Positions 22,049 through 30,801 of a stretch of 42,079 nt of DNA are shown piece after piece. The stretch spans positions 1 to 42,079 of the forward strand of contig NZ_AQUZ01000072.1 in the NCBI RefSeq assembly GCF_000372465.1, written 5' to 3'. Position 1 is the stretch's first letter. Every line of letters begins with the position of its first letter. The notes under the pieces are model-generated. The model did not search any database, had not been told where the DNA came from, and saw only the letters and a list, made by a program, of their open reading frames with translations. The translations under genes were made by a program, and so were the position numbers. The stretch comes from Kribbella catacumbae DSM 19601. GTDB taxonomy: Bacteria > Actinomycetota > Actinomycetes > Propionibacteriales > Kribbellaceae.

Positions 22049-23587
22049 ATGTCCGAAGCTCTGAACAGACGCGGATTCCTAGGCCTGGCAGGCGGTCTGG
22101 GACTGGCGGCGCTGACCGGTTGCGGCTCCGACGGCACGAGTAATGCCGCGGCGCAGCCGAAGGCGGGTGGACGGTTGCGGGCGGTTTTCGCCGGTGGCGG
22201 CGCCAAGGAGGTGCTCGACCCGCACGTGCAGAGCCTGTTCGTCGACATCGCCCGGCACAAGGCGATGTACGAGAAGCTCGTCGAACTCGGGCCGGACCTG
22301 AAACCGTTGCCACGTCTGGCCGAGAAGTGGGAGCCGGACGCGCAGGCGGCGACCTGGCGGTTCACGCTGCGGGACGCGACCTTCCACGACGGCAGGAAGC
22401 TGACGAGTGAGGACGTGCTCTACAGCCTGGCCCGGATCGCCGACCCGGCCGTGCCCGAGCGAGTCGCCCAGTCGTCGCTCGCCTCGCTGGATCTGCGTCG
22501 TTGCAAGGCGATCGACCCGCGCACCGTCGAGCTGGTGCTGGCCGCTCCGAACGCCGAGTTCCCCGCCCTGCTGGCCGGTATCGGCACCCACATCGTCCGC
22601 GACGGCTTCAAGGACCCGACCAAGCCGGTCGGGACCGGCGCCTTCAAGTTCGTCTCCTTCGAGGCCGGCCGCTCCATGGTCGCCAACCGGTACGACGAGT
22701 ACTGGGACGGCGCGGCCAAGCTCGAGGAGCTGCAGATCCTCTCCGCCGATACCGAAGCGCGGGCCAACGCGTTGCAGGGCGGCCAAGCGGAGTACGCGAA
22801 CGAGATGACCGCGACCTTCGCCAGAACGGCCGAGGCGGGCAAAACGGTCAAGATCGTCGCGGCCAAGGGCGCGACGACACAGGCCTTCGTGATGAAGGTG
22901 GACCAGGCGCCGTTCGACAACCCCGACGTCCGGATGGCCTTCAAGCTGCTCGCCGATCGGCAACGGCTGGTCGACGTGGTCCTGGCCGGACGAGGGACCG
23001 TGGGCAACGACCTGTTCGGCAAGGGCTTCCAGTACTACCCGGGCGACCTGCCGCAGCGGGAGCGCAACGTCGAGGAGGCGAAGGCGCTGCTGAAGAAGGC
23101 CGGCCTGCTGAACAAGGAGGTGGAGATCTTCACCTCCGACTCCACGGCCGGGTTCGTCGAGGCGGCCACCTTGTTTGCGGAACAGGTCGGCGAGGCGGGC
23201 GTGAAGCTCAAGGTCACCACCGGCAGTGCTCAGACCTACGCCAAGGACCTGCTCACCAAGGGCGCGATCGGCAGTCACCGGTCCGGGGCGATGCCGATCC
23301 CGCAGTACATCACCGACCGGTTGCTGTCGAAGTCGCCGTTCAACGTGACGCATTGGCGGCAGCCGGCCTTCGACGCCGCGTTCGCCTCCGCGCAGGTGCA
23401 GACCGATGAGGCGGCTCGCGCGACGAAGTACGGCGAACTGCAGAAGACGTTGCGGGACCAGGGCGGCATCCTCGCCTGGGGGCACCCGGACTTCATGGTC
23501 GGGGTCACGGCCAAGGTGCAGGGCGTGCAGGCGGTGCCGCCGAACACCTTGGACTCGGCCCGGTTCGACAAGGTGTGGCTGGCCTGA
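22049..23587 (+). CDS. Extracellular solute-binding lipoprotein, SBP family 5 (peptide/nickel/metallophore type), 512 aa
   Basis: The N-terminus combines a twin-arginine-like motif (RRGFLGLAG, residues 7-15) with a lipobox LTGC (Cys25), so it is an exported lipoprotein, probably by the Tat route. The mature protein has the SBP_bac_5 fold: LVELGPDLKPLPRLAEKWEP, FTLRDATFHDGRKLTSEDVL, and PVGTGAFKFVSFEAGRSMV are diagnostic. The same family includes DppA/OppA, NikA and the staphylopine receptor CntA. ATG at 22049 has AAGGA seven bases upstream. It is the first gene of an eight-gene unit under a Zur-like box, so its ligand may be a metal chelate rather than a peptide; this is inference. Confidence 0.92.
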   Translation: MSEALNRRGFLGLAGGLGLAALTGCGSDGTSNAAAQPKAGGRLRAVFAGGGAKEVLDPHVQSLFVDIARHKAMYEKLVELGPDLKPLPRLAEKWEPDAQAATWRFTLRDATFHDGRKLTSEDVLYSLARIADPAVPERVAQSSLASLDLRRCKAIDPRTVELVLAAPNAEFPALLAGIGTHIVRDGFKDPTKPVGTGAFKFVSFEAGRSMVANRYDEYWDGAAKLEELQILSADTEARANALQGGQAEYANEMTATFARTAEAGKTVKIVAAKGATTQAFVMKVDQAPFDNPDVRMAFKLLADRQRLVDVVLAGRGTVGNDLFGKGFQYYPGDLPQRERNVEEAKALLKKAGLLNKEVEIFTSDSTAGFVEAATLFAEQVGEAGVKLKVTTGSAQTYAKDLLTKGAIGSHRSGAMPIPQYITDRLLSKSPFNVTHWRQPAFDAAFASAQVQTDEAARATKYGELQKTLRDQGGILAWGHPDFMVGVTAKVQGVQAVPPNTLDSARFDKVWLA

Positions 23588-24526
23588 ATGCGGTCGTACG
23601 CCGGGCAGCGCGCTGCATTGGCGATCGTCCAGCTGGCGGTGCTGTCGATCCTCGTCTTCGTGCTCACGGCGTTGCTGCCGGGCGACGCCGCGGACATGCG
23701 GTTCACCGAGACGCTGACGCCTGAGCAGATCGCCCAGCTGCGGGCGCAGCTCGGTCTGGATCAACCCGCTCTCGAGCGGTTCACCCATTGGTTCGGCAAC
23801 GTGCTGACCGGCGACCTCGGTACTTCGCTGATCAGCGGCGGGCCCGTGCGCGACATCGTGAAGGCCTCGGTCGGCGCGACGCTGGTGCTCACGCTGGCCA
23901 CGCTGGCTGTCGTCGTCCCGCTGGCGGTTGCCCTCGGCATCTTGATGGGGGCGCGCGAGAACGGCCGGCTGGACCGGACGATCACGTCGGTCACGTTGGC
24001 GTTGAGCGCGATCCCGGATTTCGTGATCGCGGTCGTGCTGGTCGCTCTGTTCTCGCTGAAGCTGGGCTGGCTCCCGGCCACCTGGGTCGGCGGCTCACTG
24101 CTGGCGAATCCGGTCCTGCTCGTGCTCCCGGTTGCTGTGCTGCTCGGTCGCACGGTCTGCCTGCTGTCCAGACAGGTCCGGGCCGGCACGATCAACGCGC
24201 TGCACGCCGATTACGTCGTACAGGCTCGTCGACTCGGGGTGCCGCGACGACGGCTGCTGCTCAGGCATGTGCTTCCGAATGCGGCGGTTCCCGGCGTACA
24301 GGAGCTGGCCAGGACCGGAGACACCTTGCTGGGTGGGGTTCTGGTGGTCGAGGCGATCTTCGCGATCCCCGGTTTCGCGACGGCGCTGGTCGACGGGGTC
24401 GAGACGCGGGACGTGCCCGTCGTACAGGGCCTGACGTTAGTGCTCGCGGTCGCCGCATTGCTGATCAACCTCGGCGCCGACCTGGTCTGCAACCGTCTCG
24501 TCCCGCGGACGGAGCTGTTGCGATGA
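23588..24526 (+). CDS. ABC transporter permease, DppB/NikB type, 312 aa
   Basis: It has the long first helix (LAIVQLAVLSILVFVLTALL) and the N-terminal GDAADMRFTETLTPEQI stretch of DppB-type permeases, then about five more helices. The EAA loop that docks the ATPase is ADYVVQARRLGVPRRRLLLR. The ATG follows the solute-binding-protein TGA with no gap, and its own stop overlaps the next ATG. It forms the channel with the following permease. Confidence 0.92.
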   Translation: MRSYAGQRAALAIVQLAVLSILVFVLTALLPGDAADMRFTETLTPEQIAQLRAQLGLDQPALERFTHWFGNVLTGDLGTSLISGGPVRDIVKASVGATLVLTLATLAVVVPLAVALGILMGARENGRLDRTITSVTLALSAIPDFVIAVVLVALFSLKLGWLPATWVGGSLLANPVLLVLPVAVLLGRTVCLLSRQVRAGTINALHADYVVQARRLGVPRRRLLLRHVLPNAAVPGVQELARTGDTLLGGVLVVEAIFAIPGFATALVDGVETRDVPVVQGLTLVLAVAALLINLGADLVCNRLVPRTELLR

Positions 24527-25320
24527 GAGCCCGTACGCCGCTCGCCGTGTCCGCTCTGCTGGTCCTGATCCCTTTGCTGGTGGCGGCTTTCGGCCCGCTG
24601 ATCTCGATCGGCGCGAAGCCCGGTCTGCCCTACGAGAAGAGCGGATTCCTTGGGACCGACGGGCTCGGCCGAGACGTGCTCAGCCTGTTGCTGACCGGCG
24701 GACGGACCGCACTCGGGATGGCTCTGGGCGCGGTCGTGATCGCGTATCTCATCGGCGGGCTGATCGGTCTGATCGCGGCCTCGACCCGACATAGATGGGT
24801 CGACGAGGCCTTGATCCGCCCGCTCGACGTACTGCTCCCGTTGCCCTCGCTGCTGGTGATCAGCGTGGTCGCCGTCGGTTGGCGGGCGTCGCCCCTCGCG
24901 ATCACGTTGGCGGTTGCCATGGTCAACGTTCCGACCGTCGCCCGGCTGGTCCGCGCAGCCGCGCTGGATGCTGCAAGCGGGCCGGTGGTCGAGGCGCTCA
25001 GGATGCAGCGGGAGAGTTGGGCCGGCATTCATCTCGGGTACGTCGGCCGCGCCGTACTCGGACCCGTTGCCGCCGACATCGGCACCCGGATCACGCTCGC
25101 CGTCTTCCTGGTTGCCTCGGTCAACTTCCTTGGACTCGGGCTGAGCCCGACCGCGCCAGACTGGGCCGTGAGTGTGTCCCGCAACCGCGAAGGATTGTTG
25201 CTGCAGCCATGGGCTGTGCTCGCGCCGGCGTTGCTGCTGGTCTCCTTCACGCTCGGCTTCAATCTGCTCGCGGACCGACTTGTTCACCGGACCCGCCGGC
25301 TCGTCGAGGCGAAGTCATGA
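24523..25320 (+). CDS. ABC transporter permease, DppC/NikC type, 265 aa
   Basis: The N-terminal region GFLGTDGLGRDVLSLLLTGG is the hallmark of DppC/OppC/NikC permeases. The membrane domain follows, with the EAA loop at PVVEALRMQRESWAGIHLGY and closing helices (FLVASVNFLGLGLSPTAPDW). It overlaps both neighbours by four bases (ATGA). It is somewhat short for the family, with a brief N-terminus. Confidence 0.92.
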   Translation: MRARTPLAVSALLVLIPLLVAAFGPLISIGAKPGLPYEKSGFLGTDGLGRDVLSLLLTGGRTALGMALGAVVIAYLIGGLIGLIAASTRHRWVDEALIRPLDVLLPLPSLLVISVVAVGWRASPLAITLAVAMVNVPTVARLVRAAALDAASGPVVEALRMQRESWAGIHLGYVGRAVLGPVAADIGTRITLAVFLVASVNFLGLGLSPTAPDWAVSVSRNREGLLLQPWAVLAPALLLVSFTLGFNLLADRLVHRTRRLVEAKS

Positions 25321-26864
25321 AGCCCCTCGTCAAGGTCGCCGGGCTGGCGGCGGTCGCGGGTGAAGCCATCCTGGTCGATGGAGTCGATTTCGAGGTCTGG
25401 CCGGGCAAGGTGACAGCTCTAGTCGGCGCCTCCGGTTCCGGCAAGACCACCTCCGCGCTCGCCCTGCTCGGTGAACACGGCAACGGCGTGACGCTGAGCG
25501 GTCTGGTCGAGGTTGACGGCCAAGTGGTTGTCGATAGCAATGGCGCGACCCCGGCCGCCACGTCAGTCCGTGGCCGAGTCGTCGCCTACATGCCGCAGCA
25601 CCCGGGAAGCGCGCTAAACCCGGCACGTCGGATCGGTGCCGGACTGACCGAGTTGGCGAAACTCCATCACCCGGGCGTGGAGGTGGTGCCCGAAGCGTTG
25701 CGGGCTGCCCAGCTCCCGGCCGACCGTTCGACGTTGCATCGGTTCCCGCATCAGTTCTCCGGCGGTCAACGGCAGCGGATCGCTCTCGCCCAGGCGCTCA
25801 CCTGCCGCCCCAAGGTGCTTGTCCTCGACGAGCCGAGCACCGGCCTGGACTCGATCACGCGCCTCCAGTTGGTCGGCGAGCTGAAAGACCTGGCCGACGC
25901 GGGTCTCGGCATCTTGCTGCTCAGTCACGACCTCGACCTGGTCCGGGCGCTGGCTCACCAGGTCGTCGTGCTCGCAGCAGGCCGGGTGATCGGCGACGTT
26001 CTTCCAACTGCAACACAGCTGACCGCCGCGGCGGGAACCCGCAGTACGGGCGAGCCGTTGCTCCAGGCAATGAACGTATCCGCCTCGCTGCGCACCCGAA
26101 AGCCGATCCTGCAGGAAGTCCATCTCGCTGTGCCACCAGGCGGTTGCGTTGGCGTAGTCGGTCGCTCCGGCAGCGGAAAGACCACACTGGCGCGCTGTCT
26201 CGCCGGCCTGCACGAGCGCCATACGGGCCGCATCACCCTGTCCGGTGACGACCTGCCCGTACTGCGAAAGCGCACGCTCGAGCAGAACCGTCGCGTCCAG
26301 TACGTCTGGCAGGAAGTCCGCGGCTCCTTCGACGAGCGCCGCCTGGTCGACGAACAAGTAGCCCGTACTGCGGTACGCCTCCGCGGCATCACGTCATCCC
26401 AGGCCAAGGCCGAAGCCGTGGCAACCCTTGCCAGGCTGGGCGTCTCGGCGATGGTGGCAGCCCGCCCGCCGAGCCAGCTGTCCGGGGGGGAGCTCCAGCG
26501 AGCGGCTCTCGCGAGAGCGTTGCTCGCACGACCCGACGTACTGGTGTGTGACGAGATCACCACCGCTCTCGACGAGCACGGAACCGGGCTGGTCGTCGAA
26601 CTGCTGACCGAACTGAAGGCCGAAGGTACGGCCCTGGTCTGGATCAGTCATGATCTCGGACTCGTCGCCGCGGTCTCCGATCACGTGCTGGTGCTCGACG
26701 CCGGCCGGGTCGTCGAACAGGGGCCGCCGGCAACGGTGATGAGCAACCCCGCCACCGAACTGACCCAGCGGCTGGTGAGGGCTGCTCGGATAGGGCAAGA
26801 GCCCCCAGAATCTCCGCCCGTGCTGACCAGTAGTGCCGACACGAGGAGCGACTCGCACCGATGA
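25317..26864 (+). CDS. ABC transporter ATPase with two fused nucleotide-binding domains, 515 aa
   Basis: Domain 1: Walker A GASGSGKTT (38-45 region), signature FSGGQRQR (about 147-154), Walker B VLVLDEP, H-loop SHD. Domain 2: Walker A GRSGSGKTT (about 282-290), signature LSGGELQR, Walker B VLVCDEI, H-loop SHD. Both catalytic sites look intact. In most DppDF/NikDE/CntDF systems the two ATPases are separate genes; here they are one chain, which fixes a 1:1 ratio. It powers uptake through the two upstream permeases. ATG overlaps the permease stop, and its stop overlaps the PLP-enzyme ATG. Confidence 0.92.
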   Translation: MKPLVKVAGLAAVAGEAILVDGVDFEVWPGKVTALVGASGSGKTTSALALLGEHGNGVTLSGLVEVDGQVVVDSNGATPAATSVRGRVVAYMPQHPGSALNPARRIGAGLTELAKLHHPGVEVVPEALRAAQLPADRSTLHRFPHQFSGGQRQRIALAQALTCRPKVLVLDEPSTGLDSITRLQLVGELKDLADAGLGILLLSHDLDLVRALAHQVVVLAAGRVIGDVLPTATQLTAAAGTRSTGEPLLQAMNVSASLRTRKPILQEVHLAVPPGGCVGVVGRSGSGKTTLARCLAGLHERHTGRITLSGDDLPVLRKRTLEQNRRVQYVWQEVRGSFDERRLVDEQVARTAVRLRGITSSQAKAEAVATLARLGVSAMVAARPPSQLSGGELQRAALARALLARPDVLVCDEITTALDEHGTGLVVELLTELKAEGTALVWISHDLGLVAAVSDHVLVLDAGRVVEQGPPATVMSNPATELTQRLVRAARIGQEPPESPPVLTSSADTRSDSHR

Positions 26865-27907
26865 AGCAACTCCACGATCACCTGGCGGAGGCGATCAAGG
26901 ACCCGGACCCGATCCGCGTCGGCGACCACCTTATCTGCCTGCGGTTCGAGACGATGAAGGTGTACTCCGCCCTGGGCGCCGTACGCCATCTGCTGGAGAC
27001 GGGCGCGGTCCGGCCCGGCGACACCTTGATCGACAGCTCCAGCGGGATCTATGCCCACGCGCTCGCGCTGGCCTGCCACCGGTACGGGATGAAGTGCCAC
27101 ATCGTCGGCTCGACGACGGTCGACCGGACGCTCAAGATCCAGCTGGAGATCCTCGGCGCGACCATCGAGCAGGTGCCGTCGTCGAACAACCTGCAGCTGG
27201 ACCAGAATCTCCGGGTCCGCCGGATCGGCGAGATCCTGCGCGAGAACCCGACGTTCCACTGGATGCAGCAGTACCACGACGACATCCACTACCTCGGGTA
27301 CGGCGCGATCGCGGATCTCGTCGACGAGCTGGTACCGGCCGGGCCGCTGTGCCTGGTCGGGGGTGTTGGCACCGGTGCCTCGACCGGCGCGATCGCGGCG
27401 TACCTGCGAGATCGTGGCCGGGACGTGAACCTGGTCGGCGTGCAGCCGTTCGGCAGCATCACCTTCGGGGCTGGGCACACCCAGGATCCGGAGATGATCA
27501 TCGCCGGGATCGGCAGCTCGATCGAGTTCCGGAACGTCCGGCACGAGCTGTACGACCGGCTGCACTGGGTGTCCTTCGACTATGCGATGTCGGCCGCCGT
27601 GGATCTGCTGCGGACCAGTGGCGTCTTCGCCGGGCTGTCCGCGGGCGCGGCGTACCTGTCCGCATTGTGGGAACACAACTGCGACAGCAGCCGCACGCAT
27701 GTCTTCCTCGCCGCCGATACCGGCACCCGGTACGTCGAGTCGGCTTTTTCCCGGTATGCCGAGGCGCGCCCGATGGCCACCATGCGGCCGCGCGAGATCG
27801 ATTCGCTGGAGGAACTCGCGGTGCCGTGGTCAGCGATGTCCTGGGACCGGCGCGAATCAGCTTGGGCGGAGCGCCGCGAGTTCCCATCTGCGACTCCGTC
27901 GCATTAA
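26861..27907 (+). CDS. PLP-dependent cysteine-synthase-like enzyme, 348 aa
   Basis: This is a fold-type II PLP enzyme. The likely Schiff-base lysine is Lys33 in ETMKVYSALGA. The substrate-binding loop corresponds to IDSSSGIYAHALALA (about 57-71). The PLP-phosphate glycine loop is VGGVGTGASTG (about 166-175). Relatives include cysteine synthase, cystathionine beta-synthase and SbnA (N-(glutamyl)-2,3-diaminopropionate synthase from staphyloferrin B clusters). Sitting between a metallophore-type importer and a dioxygenase, it probably makes an amino-acid building block by beta-replacement. The substrate is unknown. ATG overlaps the ATPase stop. Confidence 0.88.
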   Translation: MKQLHDHLAEAIKDPDPIRVGDHLICLRFETMKVYSALGAVRHLLETGAVRPGDTLIDSSSGIYAHALALACHRYGMKCHIVGSTTVDRTLKIQLEILGATIEQVPSSNNLQLDQNLRVRRIGEILRENPTFHWMQQYHDDIHYLGYGAIADLVDELVPAGPLCLVGGVGTGASTGAIAAYLRDRGRDVNLVGVQPFGSITFGAGHTQDPEMIIAGIGSSIEFRNVRHELYDRLHWVSFDYAMSAAVDLLRTSGVFAGLSAGAAYLSALWEHNCDSSRTHVFLAADTGTRYVESAFSRYAEARPMATMRPREIDSLEELAVPWSAMSWDRRESAWAERREFPSATPSH

Positions 27908-27917
27908 ACTGTTGCCC

Positions 27918-28676
27918 ATGACCACGGGGTACCTGCTGCTGCCGCAGTTGTTCACGGCAACGGAAGTCGGGCGGCTGCGAGACGCCGCCGAGCAGGTGCA
28001 TGCCGAGGTGGTCTCGGCCGCGGAGTCCGGCGAGACCGAAGTGACGGTCTGGCCGGACGGCCACCGGCTGGAAGAGATCCGCGGTACGACGATCCACTGG
28101 GAGCCGGACGCGCCGGGCAAGGCCGTGCGCAGTCTGGCGCCCGTGGCTCACCTGCATCCAGCGTTGGCGGCGTTGTGGTCGGAGCCGCGGCTGACTTCGC
28201 CGATGGCCTCGCTGATCGGGAGTCCGGTCGGGCCGTTCGTGTCCAAGCTGAACTTCAAGCGGGCCGGCGTCGGCTCGGAGTTCGCCTGGCATCAGGACTT
28301 CCCGTACTGGTACTGCTGCGCGGGCGACCCGGCGTACGAGATCGCCACCGCGATCGTGATGCTGGACGACAACACCGTCGAGAACGGCGCGATGACGCTG
28401 ATTCCGGGGAGCCAGCTCGACGGTCCGGCGCGGCGGGATCCGCTCGAGCCCACGGGACTGTTCGTCGATCCGCTGGCCGTCGACTCCGCGCGTGCGGTGA
28501 CTGTGACGGCGCCGGCGGGGTCGGTGCTGATGTTCCCTGGACTGATGGTCCACCGGTCCGCGCCCAACTGCACCGCCACAGATCGTAGATCGTTGCTTTT
28601 CTGCTTCCAGCCTGCTGGACGTCCAGAGTTGTCCGCCCTGACCTACGACGCCGAAAGGTTGGTCGATCTGCCATGA
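27918..28676 (+). CDS. PhyH-type Fe(II)/2-oxoglutarate dioxygenase, 252 aa
   Basis: The iron-binding facial triad is visible: His125 and Asp127 in FAWHQDFPYW, and the distal His212 in GLMVHRSAPN. The 2-oxoglutarate-binding Arg is in TDRRSLLFCFQ (223-224). Phytanoyl-CoA-hydroxylase-like enzymes hydroxylate or desaturate amino acids and natural products. Here the substrate is presumably the product of the PLP enzyme or its downstream intermediate. ATG at 27918 is 10 bases after the PLP-enzyme stop, the only real gap in the operon, and no strong ribosome-binding site is seen. TTG at 27912 is an alternative. The stop overlaps the next ATG. Confidence 0.88.
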   Translation: MTTGYLLLPQLFTATEVGRLRDAAEQVHAEVVSAAESGETEVTVWPDGHRLEEIRGTTIHWEPDAPGKAVRSLAPVAHLHPALAALWSEPRLTSPMASLIGSPVGPFVSKLNFKRAGVGSEFAWHQDFPYWYCCAGDPAYEIATAIVMLDDNTVENGAMTLIPGSQLDGPARRDPLEPTGLFVDPLAVDSARAVTVTAPAGSVLMFPGLMVHRSAPNCTATDRRSLLFCFQPAGRPELSALTYDAERLVDLP

Positions 28677-29485
28677 CCGCTTCCGTGGCCGCCCTCACCG
28701 CTGCTGTTCTCGCCGGGGAGCATGGTCCCGCGCCCTCAGAACTCAACGTCACCAGCGCCTTCTGGCTCCACAACACGACGCGACTACCCGGCGCTGACGT
28801 CACCTATCGCAACTACTACGTGCTTTTGCGGGTCGGTGAAGTCTTCGGCGCCTGTTCCTTCGAAGCCGATGAAGTGGACCCGTCGTACTGCGCGGACGCC
28901 TCCGGCCTGCCGCTCTCCGAATTGCTTGCCAATGGCCCCTTGCCAGTCCGGATCGCTGCCCTGGATGCCTACCTAGCCGCTGTTGAACCGCACCACCTGG
29001 CTGCGACGGCTGAGGAGATCATCCTGCCCGCCGGTACGCCGGACGTCCGGGCGCGGGCCCGTGACGCCGCCGTCGTCGGCCTACTGGAGGTGCAGGAAGG
29101 GACGAAGGTCGCACTGATCGGAGTGGTGAACCCGCTGGTGGATGCGATCACCGCCCGGGGCGGAACTTGTCTGCCCTGTGATCTCAACCTCCGCGAGACA
29201 GCCTCCGGGTTGCCGGTTTCCCGCGACATGACGGAGGTTATCGATGCGGCGGATGCCGTCGTAGCCACCGGAATGACGTTGAGCAACGGAAGTTTCGACG
29301 TCCTGCTTGATAGTTGCCTCCAGCAATCGAAGCCGCTGGCCATCTATGCTCAGACCGGAAGCGCCGTCGCCCGCGCCTTCCTGGGCTCCGGAGTCACCGC
29401 CCTGTCCGCTGAGCCGTTCCCCTTCTCCCAGTTCAGCGCCCGCCCCACCAGCCTCTACCGCTATCGCAAGAACGGAACCCCGTGA
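28673..29485 (+). CDS. DUF4213/DUF364 (putative heavy-metal chelation) protein, 270 aa
   Basis: The N-terminal half (about 1-115) resembles DUF4213, an enolase-N-like domain (VTYRNYYVLLRVGEVFGACS). The C-terminal half (about 130-265) is DUF364, a Rossmann-like domain: TKVALIGVVNPLVDAITARG, EVIDAADAVVATGMTLSNGS, IYAQTGSAVARAFLGSGVTA. DUF364 is annotated as a putative heavy-metal chelation domain from a structure of a representative, but no reaction has been proven as far as I know. It could be an enzyme of metallophore assembly, or bind the metal or chelator. It overlaps the PhyH stop and the exporter start by four bases each. Confidence 0.85.
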   Translation: MTASVAALTAAVLAGEHGPAPSELNVTSAFWLHNTTRLPGADVTYRNYYVLLRVGEVFGACSFEADEVDPSYCADASGLPLSELLANGPLPVRIAALDAYLAAVEPHHLAATAEEIILPAGTPDVRARARDAAVVGLLEVQEGTKVALIGVVNPLVDAITARGGTCLPCDLNLRETASGLPVSRDMTEVIDAADAVVATGMTLSNGSFDVLLDSCLQQSKPLAIYAQTGSAVARAFLGSGVTALSAEPFPFSQFSARPTSLYRYRKNGTP

Positions 29486-30708
29486 GCACACAAACGGAAA
29501 CGAAAAAACTCAGTGCAGGTGCGGTCCCGGGCGACCTTCAGATGGTCAAGCGGTTGTGGCCCTTCCTGCTCGCCTCGACCGTCAGCCTGATCCCGTTCAC
29601 GGTGTTCGGCATGTACCTCGTGCCGATCGCCGCGGCCGCGGACGGAAGCGTCGCCGAGATCGGTGGACTGCGAGGACTCGGAGGCCTCGCAGCCCTCATC
29701 GTCGGCATCGCCCTGGCCCCGCTCGTCGACCGCCTGGCCAGAGAGCTGGTCGCGGCCGGAGGGCTCGCCCTGCTGGGCATCTCGGCCGCACTGGGTGCCA
29801 TCGGCAACGTCTTCGCCTTGGCGACCTTCTGCCTGCTGATCGGCGCTTCGACCTCAATCCTCGCCCCGTCGATCGGAGCCGCCGCGGCTGACCGCTTCAA
29901 CTCACCGGCCGCCGCGGGCCGCGCTGCCACGCTGGTCTCAGCAACCACGGCCATGATGGCAATGCTCGCCGCCCCCGTGCTCGCAGTACCGGGCCTGTTC
30001 TGGGGCTGGCGAGGCAACCTCCTCGCGGCCTCGGTGATCTCCCTGACGCTGTCCGCCGCCTTCTTCTGGCGCGGCCGCGGCCGCAAGGCACCCATGGAAG
30101 CTGCGCAGCGGACGAGCTACATCGCGACGTACCGCGCCCTGGCCCGCATTCCAGGCGCGCTGCCCTTGCTCGGCATAGCGATGCTCCGGACAGCAGCCTT
30201 CATGGGCTATCTCGCCTACCTGGCGGCCTTCTACGACGAGAAGTTCGACCTGGCCCCTGGCTGGTTCGCACTCGTCTGGTCGCTCAGCGGCGCGTCCTTC
30301 TTCGTGGGCAACCTCTTCGCCGGCCGATACCTCGCCTCGGACCGCCCCTGGGTCGGTTCCGAGAAGATGCTCCTCCTCGGCCTACTCGCCGCCCTGCTCG
30401 CCGTCTCCACCTTCTACTTCACGCCCAGCCTCCCGATCACGCTCCTGCTCACCTCCCTGATGGGCGCGGCCCACGCCACCGTCGCAGCCTGCGTCACCAC
30501 CCTCCTGGTACGCCGAAGCGGCGACCTCCGCGGCTCCGCCCTCAGCATCAACGCCGCAGGCATGAGCATGGGCACCTTCCTGGGCGCAGCATTAGGTGGC
30601 GCAGGCCTCGGATTGGGCGGATACCACGGCCTGGCGCTGATCTTCGGCGCGATCACCCTCGGTGGAATCCTGCTCGCACTCCGTGTACGGCCGGTTACTC
30701 AAACCTGA
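29482..30708 (+). CDS. Major facilitator superfamily exporter, 408 aa
   Basis: Twelve membrane helices are expected. Family features include FLLASTVSLIPFTVFGMYLV (helix 1), the GLGGLAALIVGIALAPLVDR loop (MFS motif A region) and the central cytoplasmic stretch WRGRGRKAPMEAAQRTSY. GTG at 29482 overlaps the DUF364 stop (GTGA). It is the last gene of the operon. In staphylopine-type loci an MFS pump (CntE) exports the finished metallophore; this gene fills that position. Substrate is inferred, not shown. No obvious hairpin follows. Confidence 0.9.
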   Translation: MSTQTETKKLSAGAVPGDLQMVKRLWPFLLASTVSLIPFTVFGMYLVPIAAAADGSVAEIGGLRGLGGLAALIVGIALAPLVDRLARELVAAGGLALLGISAALGAIGNVFALATFCLLIGASTSILAPSIGAAAADRFNSPAAAGRAATLVSATTAMMAMLAAPVLAVPGLFWGWRGNLLAASVISLTLSAAFFWRGRGRKAPMEAAQRTSYIATYRALARIPGALPLLGIAMLRTAAFMGYLAYLAAFYDEKFDLAPGWFALVWSLSGASFFVGNLFAGRYLASDRPWVGSEKMLLLGLLAALLAVSTFYFTPSLPITLLLTSLMGAAHATVAACVTTLLVRRSGDLRGSALSINAAGMSMGTFLGAALGGAGLGLGGYHGLALIFGAITLGGILLALRVRPVTQT

Positions 30709-30801
30709 TTGCAGCTTTTGACAGCGGATCCGGCAGCAGTACCGGTGTAGACCTCTGCCATACTCCGGCTCATTGTCTTCTGAGACCCTTGGGGGGGTCC
30801 T

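Noticed and set aside
26861..29485. Opine-metallophore enzymes (CntK/CntL/CntM type) in the operon
   Set aside because: I looked for nicotianamine-synthase-like, racemase-like and opine-dehydrogenase-like patterns and found none; the genes present are a PLP synthase, a PhyH protein and DUF364.
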